Positions 1-9,443 of a stretch of 64,000 bases of DNA are shown one piece after another. A program made the position numbers and the translations under genes. Location: contig NZ_CP075190.1 of NCBI RefSeq assembly GCF_020510585.1, positions 4,338,001-4,402,000 of the forward strand, given 5' to 3'. The stretch comes from Ferribacterium limneticum (GTDB lineage: Bacteria > Pseudomonadota > Gammaproteobacteria > Burkholderiales > Rhodocyclaceae). How positions within the stretch are numbered: position 1 is the stretch's first letter; the number at the start of each line of letters is the position of its first letter. The notes beneath the pieces are model-generated. The model was not told the origin of the DNA. It saw only the letters and a list, made by a program, of their open reading frames with translations, and made no database searches.

Positions 1-993
1 CACCGGCGTATCGAGCACGGCGTTTTCGGCTACGGCGGGCCGTGGCCATCGCTCACTGAGTCAGTACTCGCTCACCTTGAAGGTGAATACCAGTGGCGTA
101 TTGAAGCCGAATGGATCGTCTGGCTGCCAGGGCTGGTCACCGGGCTCAACGTCGCCTGTCGGGCCGTCGATGGCGAGGTTTTGACGGCCACGCCGATCTA
201 TCCGCCCTTCCTCTCCGCACCGCATTTCTCCGGCCGTAAACTGAACCGCGCCGAACTGGCCTGCACCGACGACGGCTGGCGTTTTGACCAAGCTGCCTTG
301 CAGGCTGCGCTGACGCCAGCCACCGAGCTTTTCCTGCTCTGCCACCCGCACAACCCGGTCGGCCGCTGCTGGAACCGCGACGAACTGCTCGAACTGGCCG
401 CCCTGGCCGAAGCCCATGACCTCATCGTCTGCTCCGACGAAATCCACTGCGGCCTGATCCTCGACGCCGGCAAACGCCACATCCCCTTCGCCAGCCTGTC
501 ACCAGAGGCCGCCAAGCGCAGCATCACGCTCATGGCGCCGTCGAAGACCTTCAACATCCCCGGCCTCGGCTGCGCTTTCGCGGTCATTCCCGACGCCAGC
601 CTGCGCCGCCGCTTCGAGCACGCCATGCACGGCATCGTCCCGCACGTAAACGTGCTCGGGCTGGCCGCCTGCGAAGCGGCCTACCGCGACAGCGCCGACT
701 GGCACCGCGAATTGATCGCCTACCTGCGCACCAACCGCGATCTGGTGACTGCTACGGTCAACCGGGAAAAAGGGCCAAAAATGAAATCAGTCGAGGCCAC
801 TTATCTGGCCTGGATCGATGTCCGCGAACTCGGGCTGGGCAACCCGGCCGCGCATTTCGAAGCGCACGGCCTCGGCCTCTCCGACGGCGCCGATTTCGGT
901 GCGCCGGGCTGGCTACGCCTCAACTTCGGCTGCCCGCGCAGCACGCTGGAAGAAGCGCTCAAGCGTTTCAGCACCGCCTGCCGGGCCGCATGA
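1..993 (+). CDS. MalY/PatB-family PLP-dependent C-S lyase / aminotransferase (5' end outside window)
   Basis: The frame is open from base 1, so the N-terminus lies upstream of the window. The visible part starts at IEHGVFGY and contains LPGLVTGLN, the TPIYPPF segment, the CHPHNPVGR loop, SDEIHCGL and SKTFNIPGL, whose lysine is the expected pyridoxal-phosphate Schiff-base residue. The family cleaves cystathionine-like C-S bonds or transaminates; it acts in the cytoplasm. A copy of the dispersed repeat is read in frame just before the conserved EATYLAWID segment, giving VNREKGPKMKS. From memory of the family this replaces rather than lengthens a variable stretch. The stop codon overlaps the next start (ATGA). 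Confidence 0.85.
   Translation, partial: HRRIEHGVFGYGGPWPSLTESVLAHLEGEYQWRIEAEWIVWLPGLVTGLNVACRAVDGEVLTATPIYPPFLSAPHFSGRKLNRAELACTDDGWRFDQAALQAALTPATELFLLCHPHNPVGRCWNRDELLELAALAEAHDLIVCSDEIHCGLILDAGKRHIPFASLSPEAAKRSITLMAPSKTFNIPGLGCAFAVIPDASLRRRFEHAMHGIVPHVNVLGLAACEAAYRDSADWHRELIAYLRTNRDLVTATVNREKGPKMKSVEATYLAWIDVRELGLGNPAAHFEAHGLGLSDGADFGAPGWLRLNFGCPRSTLEEALKRFSTACRAA
752..787 (+). repeat. Dispersed repeat copy R1, inside C-S lyase gene
   Basis: Contains TACGGTCAACCGG, a short A-rich spacer, GGGCCAAAA and ATGAAAT, the full pattern of the family. It is read in frame as TVNREKGPKMKS inside the C-S lyase. Confidence 0.85.
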
Positions 994-1280
994 ACACCTA
1001 TCAGCTGAGCCTCTATTTCCTTTTTGTCGCTGCCCTGAGCCAGGCGCTGATCGGCGGTTTGGCGCTGAAGTCTGCGCTGCAGCGCGATCTGCCCAGCGAG
1101 CGCTGGCGCCTGTGGGTGGCATTGAGCATCGGCACGCTGCTCCTCGCGCTGCACCACAGCTACACGTTGAATCTCGCTCTGCAAACGGGACTTTACGATT
1201 TCCGCCAGGCCACGCTGGTCATGCTGGCCGGGCTGGCAACGAGCTTCGCCGTGTGGCAGTTCAGGCGGCTGAAACCCTGA
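990..1280 (+). CDS. Small hypothetical membrane protein
   Basis: 96 residues with three hydrophobic helices (about residues 7-27, 42-62 and 74-90) and a basic C-terminus (QFRRLKP), so probably an inner-membrane protein. It starts in an ATGA overlap with the C-S lyase gene, which suggests translational coupling. Its 3' end overlaps the convergent cyclo-ligase gene by 20 bases. I do not recognise a family. Confidence 0.6.
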   Translation: MNTYQLSLYFLFVAALSQALIGGLALKSALQRDLPSERWRLWVALSIGTLLLALHHSYTLNLALQTGLYDFRQATLVMLAGLATSFAVWQFRRLKP

Positions 1281-1842
1281 AACTGCCGGCCTCGGTAACG
1301 ATCCAGTCGAGCCGCTGATCGTGATTTTCCGGCCGGATGCTGTCCAGCCGGTTGGTCTCGAAGCCGACGCCAACGGCCAGCGGGCGAGGGGAGAGCACGG
1401 CCAGCGTCCGGTCGAAATAGCCGCCGCCGTAACCGAGCCGATAACCGGCACCGTCAAAACCGTTCAGCGGCAACAAAATGAGGTCGGGCTGCACGAAATC
1501 GCCGGCCATCGGCGTTGGAATCCCGTAGCGGTCAGGTGCTAGCGGCGTATCCGCCGTCCAGACCCGAAAAGCCAGCGCCGCATCCTCGGCCACGACGACC
1601 GGCAGAGCCGCTATTGCGCCGAGTGCCGTCCACCGTTCAACCACCGCCCGGACATCCGGCTCGTGCTTGATCGGCCAGCAAAAAGCGACGACACGAGGCA
1701 GCGGCAAAGCAGCCAGCAAATGCTCGACAATGCGCGCCGACAGCCCGTCATGCTCAGCCTCGCTGAGCGCCGCACGTCGCCCCACCATCTCACGTCGTAA
1801 TGCACGACGCCAGCCCGTGTTATCCTCGTTTGGTTCAACCAT
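1261..1842 (-). CDS. fau: 5-formyltetrahydrofolate cyclo-ligase
   Basis: 193 residues, a normal length for this family, which converts 5-formyl-THF to 5,10-methenyl-THF with ATP in one-carbon metabolism. The glycine-rich nucleotide and folate motif GYRLGYGGGYFDRTL is present at about residues 131-145. An N-terminal Arg/Lys-rich helix (RRALRREMVGRR) and the central LLPLNGFD support the call. It diverges from the transglycosylase gene with only 14 bases between the start codons. In many proteobacteria 6S RNA lies beside this gene, but no room for it exists here. Confidence 0.9.
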   Translation of the reverse strand: MVEPNEDNTGWRRALRREMVGRRAALSEAEHDGLSARIVEHLLAALPLPRVVAFCWPIKHEPDVRAVVERWTALGAIAALPVVVAEDAALAFRVWTADTPLAPDRYGIPTPMAGDFVQPDLILLPLNGFDGAGYRLGYGGGYFDRTLAVLSPRPLAVGVGFETNRLDSIRPENHDQRLDWIVTEAGSFRVSAA

Positions 1843-1856
1843 GGCAGTAATCTAGC

Positions 1857-3788
1857 ATGAAGTTTCGCCTCATTCTCATCGCCCTCGCGCTCCCGTTTTC
1901 CGTCCTTGCCCAGAGCAACGGCGACGCTGCTTTCCTGACCGCCCGCGACGCTTTCCGGGTTGGCGACATCAACAAGCTGGAGCGCGCCAGCAGCCAGCTC
2001 GGCAACCATGAACTGGCCGTGTACGCCGAGAGCTACCAGCTACGCATGTGGATGGAAAAGGGTGACCCGAACAATATCCGCGACTTCCTGCACCGCAACG
2101 AAGGCAGCTACGTCGCCGAAAAGCTGCGCGCCGACTGGATACGCTGGCTCGGCAAGCGTTTGACGTGGAACGAAGTGGATGCCGAATTCCCCAAAATGCT
2201 CGCCCCGGAGCCGGATGTCGTCTGCTACAGCCAGCAGGCCCGCCTTGCCCGCGACGACCGCAAGGTACTCGCCGAGGCCGAAAAGCTGTGGCTGACCATG
2301 CTCGAACCGTCGGAACCCTGCCGCCAGGTCATGGACGCGCTGGTCGTCAATCAGCGCATTACAGCCGATGAAGTCTGGGCGCGTGCCCGCCGCCAGGTCG
2401 AAGCCAATCGCCCAAGCTGGGCCAAAACCACGCTGAATTACCTGCCGGAAAGCCAGATACCGGACAGCAAGGCTTTCGACAGCGCCATCAACAGCGCCAT
2501 GAGCTACCTCGTCCGCCAACCGGGCAACTGGTCGGCCAGCCGGGCCGGGCGCGAACTGGCCGCTTTCGCCATCTCGCGCCTAGCCACCAACGACCCGCGC
2601 ATCGCCGCCGACGAGCTGGAAAAGATCAAGGGCAAACTGCACGACAACGAACGCCAGTGGGCATGGAGCCAGATTGCCCTGCAGGGCGCCAAGAAACACC
2701 TGGGCGAAACGGTGGACTGGTTCGCCAATGCCGGCAAGGCCCCGTTGTCGGAAGAAGGTGCCCAGTGGAAGGTCCGTGCTGCCCTGCGCGCCCAGGAGTG
2801 GGGCGTCGTCCGCGACACCATTGAGGCCATGCCGGCCGAACTCGCCGCCAAGCCGGACTGGATCTACTGGCTCGGCCGCGCCCTCAAATCCGGCGGACGG
2901 ACAACAGAAGCCGACGCATTGTTCGAAAAAATCGCCGGCCAAACCAATTTCTACGGCAATCTGGCCGACGAAGAACTTGACCGCAAGATAGCGCTGCCCC
3001 CCAAGGCCAAGGAAACAACCGCCGAGGAACATAAAGCCGCCCTCGACAACCCGGGCATCCGCCGCGCCCTGGCATTCTTCCGTCTCGCCCTGCGCACCGA
3101 AGGGGTCAAGGAATGGAACTGGTCGCTGCGCGGCATGGACGACCGTGAGCTGCTCGCTGTCGCCAATCTCGCCAAGCGCAACCAGATCTGGGACCGGGCC
3201 ATCAACACCGCCGACAAGACCCGCAACGAACACGATTTCTCGCTGCGCTTCCTCGCCCCCTACGGCGAGACAGTGCGCCCGGCCGCCCAGAATCAGTCGC
3301 TCGACGACGCCTGGGTGTACGGCCTGATGCGTCAGGAAAGTCGTTTCATCACCAACGCCAAGTCGAATGTTGGCGCCTCCGGCCTCATGCAGCTCATGCC
3401 AGCTACCGCCAAATGGGTGGCCAAGAAAATCGGCCTGCGCGACTTCAGCCACGGTCGCGTCAACGACACCGAAACCAACGTCCTGCTTGGCACCAGCTAC
3501 ATGCGCCTGGTCATGGAAAACCTTGATAACCACCCGGTCCTCGCTTCTGCCGCGTACAACGCCGGCCCCGGCCGGGCCAAGAAATGGCGCGCCGACCGGC
3601 CGCTCGAAGGCGCCATCTACGCCGAGACCATCCCGTTCAGTGAAACGCGCGATTACGTCAAAAAAGTGATGAGCAATTCGGTCTATTATTCGGCCCAGTT
3701 CAACGGCAAGACCGATTCGCTCAAGACCCGCCTCGGCGTCGTCGGCGCCAGGACCAGCGACAGCATGAAAGACGCAGATCTACCCTAG
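1857..3788 (+). CDS. slt: Soluble lytic murein transglycosylase (Slt70 type)
   Basis: 643 residues, close to E. coli Slt70. There is a signal peptide (residues 1-19, ending VLA) and then a long alpha-superhelical region. The C-terminal SLT domain carries the catalytic motif RQESRF with Glu494, followed by GASGLMQLMPATA and AAYNAGPGRA. It cleaves the MurNAc-GlcNAc bond of peptidoglycan in the periplasm, forming 1,6-anhydro-muropeptides. The next gene starts 9 bases downstream, so the two are probably cotranscribed. Confidence 0.92.
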   Translation: MKFRLILIALALPFSVLAQSNGDAAFLTARDAFRVGDINKLERASSQLGNHELAVYAESYQLRMWMEKGDPNNIRDFLHRNEGSYVAEKLRADWIRWLGKRLTWNEVDAEFPKMLAPEPDVVCYSQQARLARDDRKVLAEAEKLWLTMLEPSEPCRQVMDALVVNQRITADEVWARARRQVEANRPSWAKTTLNYLPESQIPDSKAFDSAINSAMSYLVRQPGNWSASRAGRELAAFAISRLATNDPRIAADELEKIKGKLHDNERQWAWSQIALQGAKKHLGETVDWFANAGKAPLSEEGAQWKVRAALRAQEWGVVRDTIEAMPAELAAKPDWIYWLGRALKSGGRTTEADALFEKIAGQTNFYGNLADEELDRKIALPPKAKETTAEEHKAALDNPGIRRALAFFRLALRTEGVKEWNWSLRGMDDRELLAVANLAKRNQIWDRAINTADKTRNEHDFSLRFLAPYGETVRPAAQNQSLDDAWVYGLMRQESRFITNAKSNVGASGLMQLMPATAKWVAKKIGLRDFSHGRVNDTETNVLLGTSYMRLVMENLDNHPVLASAAYNAGPGRAKKWRADRPLEGAIYAETIPFSETRDYVKKVMSNSVYYSAQFNGKTDSLKTRLGVVGARTSDSMKDADLP

Positions 3789-3797
3789 GAAAACGAC

Positions 3798-5867
3798 ATG
3801 GCAGTGCAGTCCGACTCATTCCATCTCCTGAGCGATATCCGGGCTCTTTTCCTCAAGCACCTCGGTGCCTTGCTGCAGGATAGCGGTTTGCTCTCCGCCC
3901 CGGCCATCCAGGCTATTCAGGACGGTGCTGGCGCCTATTTCGACGAAATGGCCTCGACCAACCGGCGCGGCACATTTGCCGAGGAGGCCAGCGGACTGAC
4001 CTCATCACGCATCACGCTGGTCGGCGAAGAGGATCTCGAACTCGGCATCCGCCTCGACAACATGAGTGCCCGGCTGTTCGAGCGGACCGGCGGCAGCCTG
4101 TGGCGAACCCATCTGCGCTTCGTCACCCTGCTCAGGCGGCCCGACCTGCCGAATAGCGCCAACCCAATCGGCCCCAAAGGCATCGCCCAGGGCCTCAACA
4201 CCATGTTCGACGCAGCCGGCGCCTTCGCCATCGACAAGAAGCTGGAATTGCTCGACCGCATCGAAGCCTGTCTGCTCGAAGGATTACCGGCGCTCTACGC
4301 CGAAGTAAACGACTTCATGGATCGTGGTGGTGTCGAGGCCGCCCAGCCGAGCATCATCGGCAGCCAGGAAGGACCGGCGAGCCCAGAATCGCCGGCCACT
4401 CAGGCCAATGCCTTGCTTGCCCTGCAGCAAAGGCTGCTTGCCAGCGTGCCCGGTGCGGCCGAAATGCCGCAGGTGCAGGCCGGCGGTGGTGCAGCGGCAT
4501 CGCTGCTCAACCAGGCCACCCTCGAACGCCTGATCGAGCGGCTCAACGAACTCGATCGCCGGGACACTTTCGGGCAAAAATTCGCACCGACCCAGACGGG
4601 GGGCGGCATGATCCCGGCGCTGTTCACACCCGACGGCGACTTCACCAGCCAGCCCAAGGTCCTCAAGTCTGCCCAGCTCGGCATTCCGACCACGGCCAAC
4701 GAGGGCCTGGCCATTGACACGCTGGCCATGATCTTCGAGGCCATCTTCGCCAACCCTGCCTTGCCGGATGCCCTCAAAGCCGTCATCTCGAGCCTGCAGA
4801 TCACGCTGCTCAAGGTGGCGATGAAGGACAGCTCGCTGTTTGCCGATGCCCAACACCCGGCGCGACTGGTCGTCGACCGCATGGGACAGGCCATTCTTGG
4901 CCTGCCGACCGATGTTCCCGCCCGCCACCCGGTCTGCGCCCGCCTGTTCGACATCGCCACCCTACTGCGCAGCGAAAGCAGCGCCGACAAGGCCGCCTTC
5001 GCGACGGCGCTGGCCGAACTCGACGCGCTGCTGGCCGAACGCAACGCCAGCTTTGCTGCAGCGACGACGCCCTATCTCCCCCTGATCGAGCAGCTTGACC
5101 GCAAGGACGAGGCCGCCCAAGGCGTCCGCCTGGCCCTCGAAAAATTCATCGCGACCAACCCGCCGGCCGCCATCCGCACTTTTCTCGAGCAATCGTGGAG
5201 CCGCCTGCTGCAGACAATCTGGCTCGAAGAGGGCGAACAGGGCGCCGCCTGGCAGGAAGGACTTGCCGTCATCGATGACCTGCTGTGGACCATCCAGCCC
5301 AAGGCTGATCCCGATGAGCGCAAGACCCTGGCCCGCCGCCTGCCCGAGATCCTCAAACGCCTGCGCGCCGGAATGGCTCGCATCGGCTTGTCGGCCGAAG
5401 CGGAGTCCGCCTTCCTCGACGAATGTTTCGAACTGCAGACCAGGGCGCTACGTGCCGTGCCGGCCGCAGCCTCTCCCGAGGCTGCAGCGGCTGAGCTTTT
5501 CCCGAGCGGCGTTTCGGCTCCGGCCGGTATGCCGGTCAGCGGAAAGTTGGAGGTGGACCAGCGGGTTCTCGCCACGCTCGATTTTGCCGACTATCGTCCG
5601 GCGCCTTCCCGTGCGCTGCCCGTCAAGGTTGGCGACTGGCTCGAAATCCCGCTGGCCGATGGCAGCCAGGGCATCGGCCGACTTTGCCACATCAGCCCGA
5701 GCAAACGTCGGGTATTGTTCCTGAACCCGGAATCCGGGCTGGCGCTGGCGGTTCATCCGGCCATTCTCGAGCGCCAGTTGCGCGATGGCGAGGCCCGCAT
5801 CAGCCCGCTCAGCACCTTGTTCGAAACGGCAGCCGGCGTCGCCCTGCAACAATCAGCGGGGCGCTAA
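3798..5867 (+). CDS. DUF1631 family protein
   Basis: 689 residues, cytoplasmic, largely helical. The central segment (LLKVAMKDSSLFADAQHPARLVVDRMGQ, around residues 337-364 in two conserved pieces) resembles DUF1631. The C-terminal 80 residues (KVGDWLEIPL, SKRRVLFLNP) look like a PilZ-type beta-barrel. A ribosome binding site (AGGAAAA) precedes ATG 3798. The function of DUF1631 is not established; a cyclic-di-GMP link through the PilZ-like end would be only a guess. Confidence 0.75.
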   Translation: MAVQSDSFHLLSDIRALFLKHLGALLQDSGLLSAPAIQAIQDGAGAYFDEMASTNRRGTFAEEASGLTSSRITLVGEEDLELGIRLDNMSARLFERTGGSLWRTHLRFVTLLRRPDLPNSANPIGPKGIAQGLNTMFDAAGAFAIDKKLELLDRIEACLLEGLPALYAEVNDFMDRGGVEAAQPSIIGSQEGPASPESPATQANALLALQQRLLASVPGAAEMPQVQAGGGAAASLLNQATLERLIERLNELDRRDTFGQKFAPTQTGGGMIPALFTPDGDFTSQPKVLKSAQLGIPTTANEGLAIDTLAMIFEAIFANPALPDALKAVISSLQITLLKVAMKDSSLFADAQHPARLVVDRMGQAILGLPTDVPARHPVCARLFDIATLLRSESSADKAAFATALAELDALLAERNASFAAATTPYLPLIEQLDRKDEAAQGVRLALEKFIATNPPAAIRTFLEQSWSRLLQTIWLEEGEQGAAWQEGLAVIDDLLWTIQPKADPDERKTLARRLPEILKRLRAGMARIGLSAEAESAFLDECFELQTRALRAVPAAASPEAAAAELFPSGVSAPAGMPVSGKLEVDQRVLATLDFADYRPAPSRALPVKVGDWLEIPLADGSQGIGRLCHISPSKRRVLFLNPESGLALAVHPAILERQLRDGEARISPLSTLFETAAGVALQQSAGR

Positions 5868-5952
5868 AGCGGCGATCGACCACAGGTCTGCCCGGAAAGC
5901 GGCAAATTGCCTTAAAATCCGGGTTTTACGTATTCAGTTTCCGGGGTTTCAA

Positions 5953-6915
5953 ATGGACATCAAGAAGGTCTTGCTGCTGGGGGGTAGCGGTTTCGTCGGT
6001 ACCTATATCGTCAACCGTCTGTCGCAGCGCGGCATCGAAGTCACCGTACCGACGCGTCGCCGCGAACGCACCAAGGCGCTGATCATGCAGCCGGGCGTCA
6101 GCATGCCGGAAGCCGACATCCACTGCGAAAAGACCCTGAGCGAACTGATGTGTGGCCACGACGCCGTGATCAACCTGGTCGGCGTCCTCCACAGCCGCGA
6201 CGTCGTCCTGCCCTACAGCCGCGATTTCGCCGAAGCCCACGTCGAACTGCCGAAAAAGATCATTGCCGCCTGCAAGGCCACCGGTGTCCGCCGTCTGGTA
6301 CACATGAGCGCCCTCAACGCCGACCCCAAGGGGCCGTCCGAATACCTGCGCTCGAAGGGCGACGGTGAAGCCATCGTGCGCGCTGCCCAGGGTGAGCTGG
6401 ACGTCACCATCTTCCGCCCGTCGGTCATCTTCGGGCTCGGCGACTCTTTCCTGTCGATGTTTGCCAGCATTTTGAAGAAAGTCCCGTTCTTCCCGCTCGG
6501 TTTCGGTCATGCCCGCTTCCAGCCGGTGTGGGCTGCCGATGTTGCCGATGCCTTCGTCGATTGCCTGAACGACGTCGCCACCTACGGCCAGACCTACGAA
6601 CTGGTCGGTCCGAAGACCTACACGCTGCGTGAACTGGTCGACTACACCAAGGAACTGGCCGGCAGCACGGCCACCATCGTTCCCTTGTCCGAAGGCTGGG
6701 CTTACCTGCAGGCCGGCCTGATGTGGCTGGCCCCGAGCCCGATGCTGTCGCCGGACAACCTGCGCTCGATGGAAAAGGACAGCGTCGCCGAAGCCGGCAG
6801 CAAGCAGCCAGCCAACTGGCGCCCAACGGCGCTGGAAGCCATCGCGCCGACCTACATCGCGCTCAACACACCAAAGGGCAAGCTCGACGGCTTCCGCTAT
6901 CGCGCCGGTCGCTGA
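5953..6915 (+). CDS. NAD(P)-binding epimerase-like protein, complex I NDUFA9 family
   Basis: 320 residues from ATG 5953; a longer open frame upstream lacks similarity to the family. The Rossmann motif is LLLGGSGFVGTYIV near the N-terminus, followed by INLVGVL, HMSALNA and the FRPSVIFG segment typical of atypical short-chain dehydrogenases. Bacterial members are usually annotated as complex I NDUFA9 subunit family or NAD-dependent epimerases; their substrate is unknown. The cca gene follows 16 bases downstream. Confidence 0.85.
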   Translation: MDIKKVLLLGGSGFVGTYIVNRLSQRGIEVTVPTRRRERTKALIMQPGVSMPEADIHCEKTLSELMCGHDAVINLVGVLHSRDVVLPYSRDFAEAHVELPKKIIAACKATGVRRLVHMSALNADPKGPSEYLRSKGDGEAIVRAAQGELDVTIFRPSVIFGLGDSFLSMFASILKKVPFFPLGFGHARFQPVWAADVADAFVDCLNDVATYGQTYELVGPKTYTLRELVDYTKELAGSTATIVPLSEGWAYLQAGLMWLAPSPMLSPDNLRSMEKDSVAEAGSKQPANWRPTALEAIAPTYIALNTPKGKLDGFRYRAGR

Positions 6916-6931
6916 GGGCGCGCCACCGACC

Positions 6932-8167
6932 GTGCAGATATTCATCGTTGGCGGCGCGGTCCGCGATGAACTGCTCGGCCGGCCCAATGCCGACCGCGAT
7001 TACGTCGTCGTCGGTGCCACCCCGGAAGCTCTGCTCAAGCAGGGGTTCCGACCGGTCGGCAAGGATTTCCCGGTATTCCTCCACCCGAAGACCCAGGAGG
7101 AATACGCGCTGGCCCGCACCGAACGCAAGTCCGGACACGGCTACCACGGCTTCACGTTTCATGCCGCACCGAACGTCACGCTGGAAGAAGATCTCGCCCG
7201 TCGCGACCTGACCATCAATGCCATGGCCAAAGCCGCCGATGGCACGTTGATTGACCCTTTCCACGGTCAACCGGATTTATCGGCCAAAATCCTAAGGCAT
7301 GTCGGCCCGGCCTTTGCCGAAGACCCGGTGCGTATTCTGCGCATCGCCCGCTTTGCCGCGCGCTTCAGCGATTTTACGGTCGCCCCGGAAACGCTGGCCC
7401 TGATGCGCGACATGGTGGCCAGCGGTGAAGTCGATCACCTGGTCGCCGAACGAGTCTGGCAGGAACTGGCCAAGGGCCTGATGGAAGACAAGCCGTCACG
7501 GATGTTCGAAGTCCTGCGCGACTGCGGCGCCCTGGCCCGCTTGCTGCCCGAGCTCGATGCTTTGTTCGGCGTGCCGCAACGCGCCGATTACCATCCTGAA
7601 ATAGACACCGGCATCCACACCATGATGGTCGTCGACCAGTCGGCGAAACGCGGCTTCGCCTTGCCCGTGCGCTTTGCCGCGCTGACCCACGATCTTGGCA
7701 AGGGCACGACGCCGGCCGACATCCTGCCGCGCCATATCGGCCACGAAGAGCGCAGCGTGACCCTGAGCGAAAAACTGTGCGCCCGCCTGCGCGTGCCGAG
7801 CGACTGTCGCGACCTCGCCCTGCTCATGGCGCGCTATCACGGCAACGTCCATCGCGCTGCCGACCTCAAGGCCAGCACCATCGTCACGTTGTTCGAAAAA
7901 ACCGATGCGCTGCGCCGGCCGGAACGTTTCCAGCAACTGCTCGATGCCTGCCTGTGCGATTACACCGGCCGGCTGGGCTGGGAAAATCGCCCCTACGACA
8001 GCCCGCGCTATCTGCTTGCGGCACTCGCTGCGGTCAACGCCGTCGAAGCAGGAAAAATCGCGCTGGCCTGCACCGACAAGGCGAAAATTCCCGAACGCAT
8101 TTACACGGCACGGGTCAACGCGCTCAAAATTTTGTTAAATGACTCGGGAGAGCAGCCAGAGCAATAA
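6932..8167 (+). CDS. cca: Multifunctional CCA-adding tRNA nucleotidyltransferase with HD domain
   Basis: 411 residues with GTG start at 6932, as the GGAVRD motif begins at residue 7. The nucleotidyltransferase DxD is Asp21/Asp23 in DRDYVV. RRDLTINAMA and the EDPVRILRIARFAARF helix follow. The C-terminal HD phosphohydrolase domain has His253-Asp254 in LTHDLGKG. It adds CCA to tRNA 3' ends and the HD domain gives phosphatase/phosphodiesterase activities. Repeat copy R2 is read in frame as FHGQPDLSAKI (residues 110-120) without an evident change in length. Confidence 0.93.
   Translation: MQIFIVGGAVRDELLGRPNADRDYVVVGATPEALLKQGFRPVGKDFPVFLHPKTQEEYALARTERKSGHGYHGFTFHAAPNVTLEEDLARRDLTINAMAKAADGTLIDPFHGQPDLSAKILRHVGPAFAEDPVRILRIARFAARFSDFTVAPETLALMRDMVASGEVDHLVAERVWQELAKGLMEDKPSRMFEVLRDCGALARLLPELDALFGVPQRADYHPEIDTGIHTMMVVDQSAKRGFALPVRFAALTHDLGKGTTPADILPRHIGHEERSVTLSEKLCARLRVPSDCRDLALLMARYHGNVHRAADLKASTIVTLFEKTDALRRPERFQQLLDACLCDYTGRLGWENRPYDSPRYLLAALAAVNAVEAGKIALACTDKAKIPERIYTARVNALKILLNDSGEQPEQ
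7259..7290 (+). repeat. Dispersed repeat copy R2, inside cca
   Basis: TTCCACGGTCAACCGG followed by an ATTTAT spacer and CGGCCAAAATC; the terminal GAAAT is lost. It lies in a conserved part of Cca, so this copy is either old and adapted or partly convergent with coding sequence. Confidence 0.6.
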
Positions 8168-8332
8168 CGAAAAAATGATCGTGGTCGCCACCGGAAACGT
8201 GTAACTTCGACCACGAAAGCGGAATGCGAAATCTCCCGGCAATTTGCCGAACCGAATAAAGCGCGCCAGATGCGGGCCGATGATGCCCAGCAAAAAAATC
8301 GCCACCACCAGCGTCAAAATCCACTTCAGCAT
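8135..8332 (-). CDS. DUF2905 family small membrane protein
   Basis: 65 residues from ATG 8332, which has an AAGG ribosome binding site; a start 45 bases upstream would add a non-conserved leader. One N-terminal transmembrane helix (MLKWILTLVVAIFLLG), then FGKLPGDFAFRFRG and a second helix (TTIIFSLLLWLL). This order, with a G-x-LPGD-x-x-x-R core, is typical of DUF2905. The 3' end overlaps cca by 33 bases on the opposite strand. Function unknown. Confidence 0.75.
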   Translation of the reverse strand: MLKWILTLVVAIFLLGIIGPHLARFIRFGKLPGDFAFRFRGRSYTFPVATTIIFSLLLWLLSRVI

Positions 8333-8392
8333 TTGCCTTGCACCGCAGGGTGAAAACCGCATTAAATCACGCCTCACCCTGAACAGAGCCCC

Positions 8393-9199
8393 ATGCTAAA
8401 AACACAAATCGTTGAAGGCCTCGAAGTCTTCTCCTGCCTGCCTTCCCGCAAGACCACCAAACCGGCACTACTGTTCGTACACGGTGCCTTTGCCGGTGGC
8501 TGGATGTGGACCGAAACCTTCATGCCGTTTCTCGCCAAGGCTGGCTACCCCTGCTACGCCCTGTCACTGCGGGGCCACGCCGGCAGCGCGGGGCGCGAGC
8601 ATATCAACTGGCATTCGGTCGGCGATTACGTCGATGACGTCAAGACCGTCGTCGACTGGCTGGGTGCGACGCCTGTCCTGATCGGTCATTCAATGGGTGG
8701 CTTCATCATCCAGAAATATCTCGAACATCGTGAAGCTTCGGCCGTTGCCCTGATCTGCTCGGTGCCACCACAAGGCCTGATCGCCTCCCAGTTTCACCTG
8801 ATGTTCAACAAGCCGCAGTTGTTCCAGGAAATCAATCAGATCATGGACGGCAAATACACCGATACCGGCACGCTGCGCGAAGCGCTGTTTGCCGGCGAGG
8901 TCGATGAAACCATGCTGGCCGCCTGGCTGAGCCGGATGCAGCCGGAATCGCATCGGGCGCTATGGGACATGTCGATGTTCAGCCTGCCCAACCTCTACGC
9001 CATGCATCGGCCGCCGATGCTCATCCTCGGCGCAGAAGACGACGTACTGGTGCCCGCCTTTCTGGTCCAGACGACCGGACAAACCTACGGCGAGCACGTC
9101 CATATTTTCCGCAATATGGGTCACGCCGTGACCCATGAAAAAGAATGGCCGCTCGTCGCGGCCACCTTGAGTGACTGGCTGGAAAAAATCAAACCTTGA
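8393..9199 (+). CDS. Alpha/beta hydrolase
   Basis: 268 residues. The nucleophile elbow is GHSMGG (in VLIGHSMGGFIIQKYLEH), the oxyanion region is LLFVHGAFAGGWMW, and the late aspartate (GAEDDVLV) and histidine (MGHAVTHE) complete a Ser-Asp-His triad. It is a cytoplasmic serine hydrolase; the substrate cannot be read from the sequence. It converges on the YjfB-like gene with a 3' overlap of 11 bases. Confidence 0.85.
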   Translation: MLKTQIVEGLEVFSCLPSRKTTKPALLFVHGAFAGGWMWTETFMPFLAKAGYPCYALSLRGHAGSAGREHINWHSVGDYVDDVKTVVDWLGATPVLIGHSMGGFIIQKYLEHREASAVALICSVPPQGLIASQFHLMFNKPQLFQEINQIMDGKYTDTGTLREALFAGEVDETMLAAWLSRMQPESHRALWDMSMFSLPNLYAMHRPPMLILGAEDDVLVPAFLVQTTGQTYGEHVHIFRNMGHAVTHEKEWPLVAATLSDWLEKIKP

Positions 9200-9380
9200 C
9201 GTCGACCGAGTTGCCCAAGTTGGGCGGGTTGCTCGGCACTTGCGGCAAGGCCTCCAGCAACTGCATCGCATGCTGTTCTTGAATGTCGATCGCCTTCTTG
9301 ATAACTGCCGTATTGGCGGCGTCCCTGATCTCCACTGGAGACATGGCGGAGGTCAAACTGCCTACAGAAGAAACATCCAT
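9189..9380 (-). CDS. YjfB-family small protein (putative motility protein)
   Basis: 63 residues from ATG 9380, giving the family N-terminus MDVSSVGSLTSAMS; an upstream start would add nine unmatched residues. The body has VIKKAIDIQEQHAMQLLEAL and the C-terminus PPNLGNSVDVKV, typical of the YjfB-like family (PF14070). These proteins are often found in flagellated bacteria, but their role is not established, and no flagellar gene is nearby. Confidence 0.8.
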   Translation of the reverse strand: MDVSSVGSLTSAMSPVEIRDAANTAVIKKAIDIQEQHAMQLLEALPQVPSNPPNLGNSVDVKV

Positions 9381-9443
9381 CTTGCGCTCACTCCAATTCG
9401 GACACATTATTAGTCTACTGTAGTCGATATATTTGCCAATTCA

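Noticed and set aside
1842..1857. 6S RNA expected next to the cyclo-ligase gene
   Set aside because: Only 14 bases separate the divergent starts, so no room for it.
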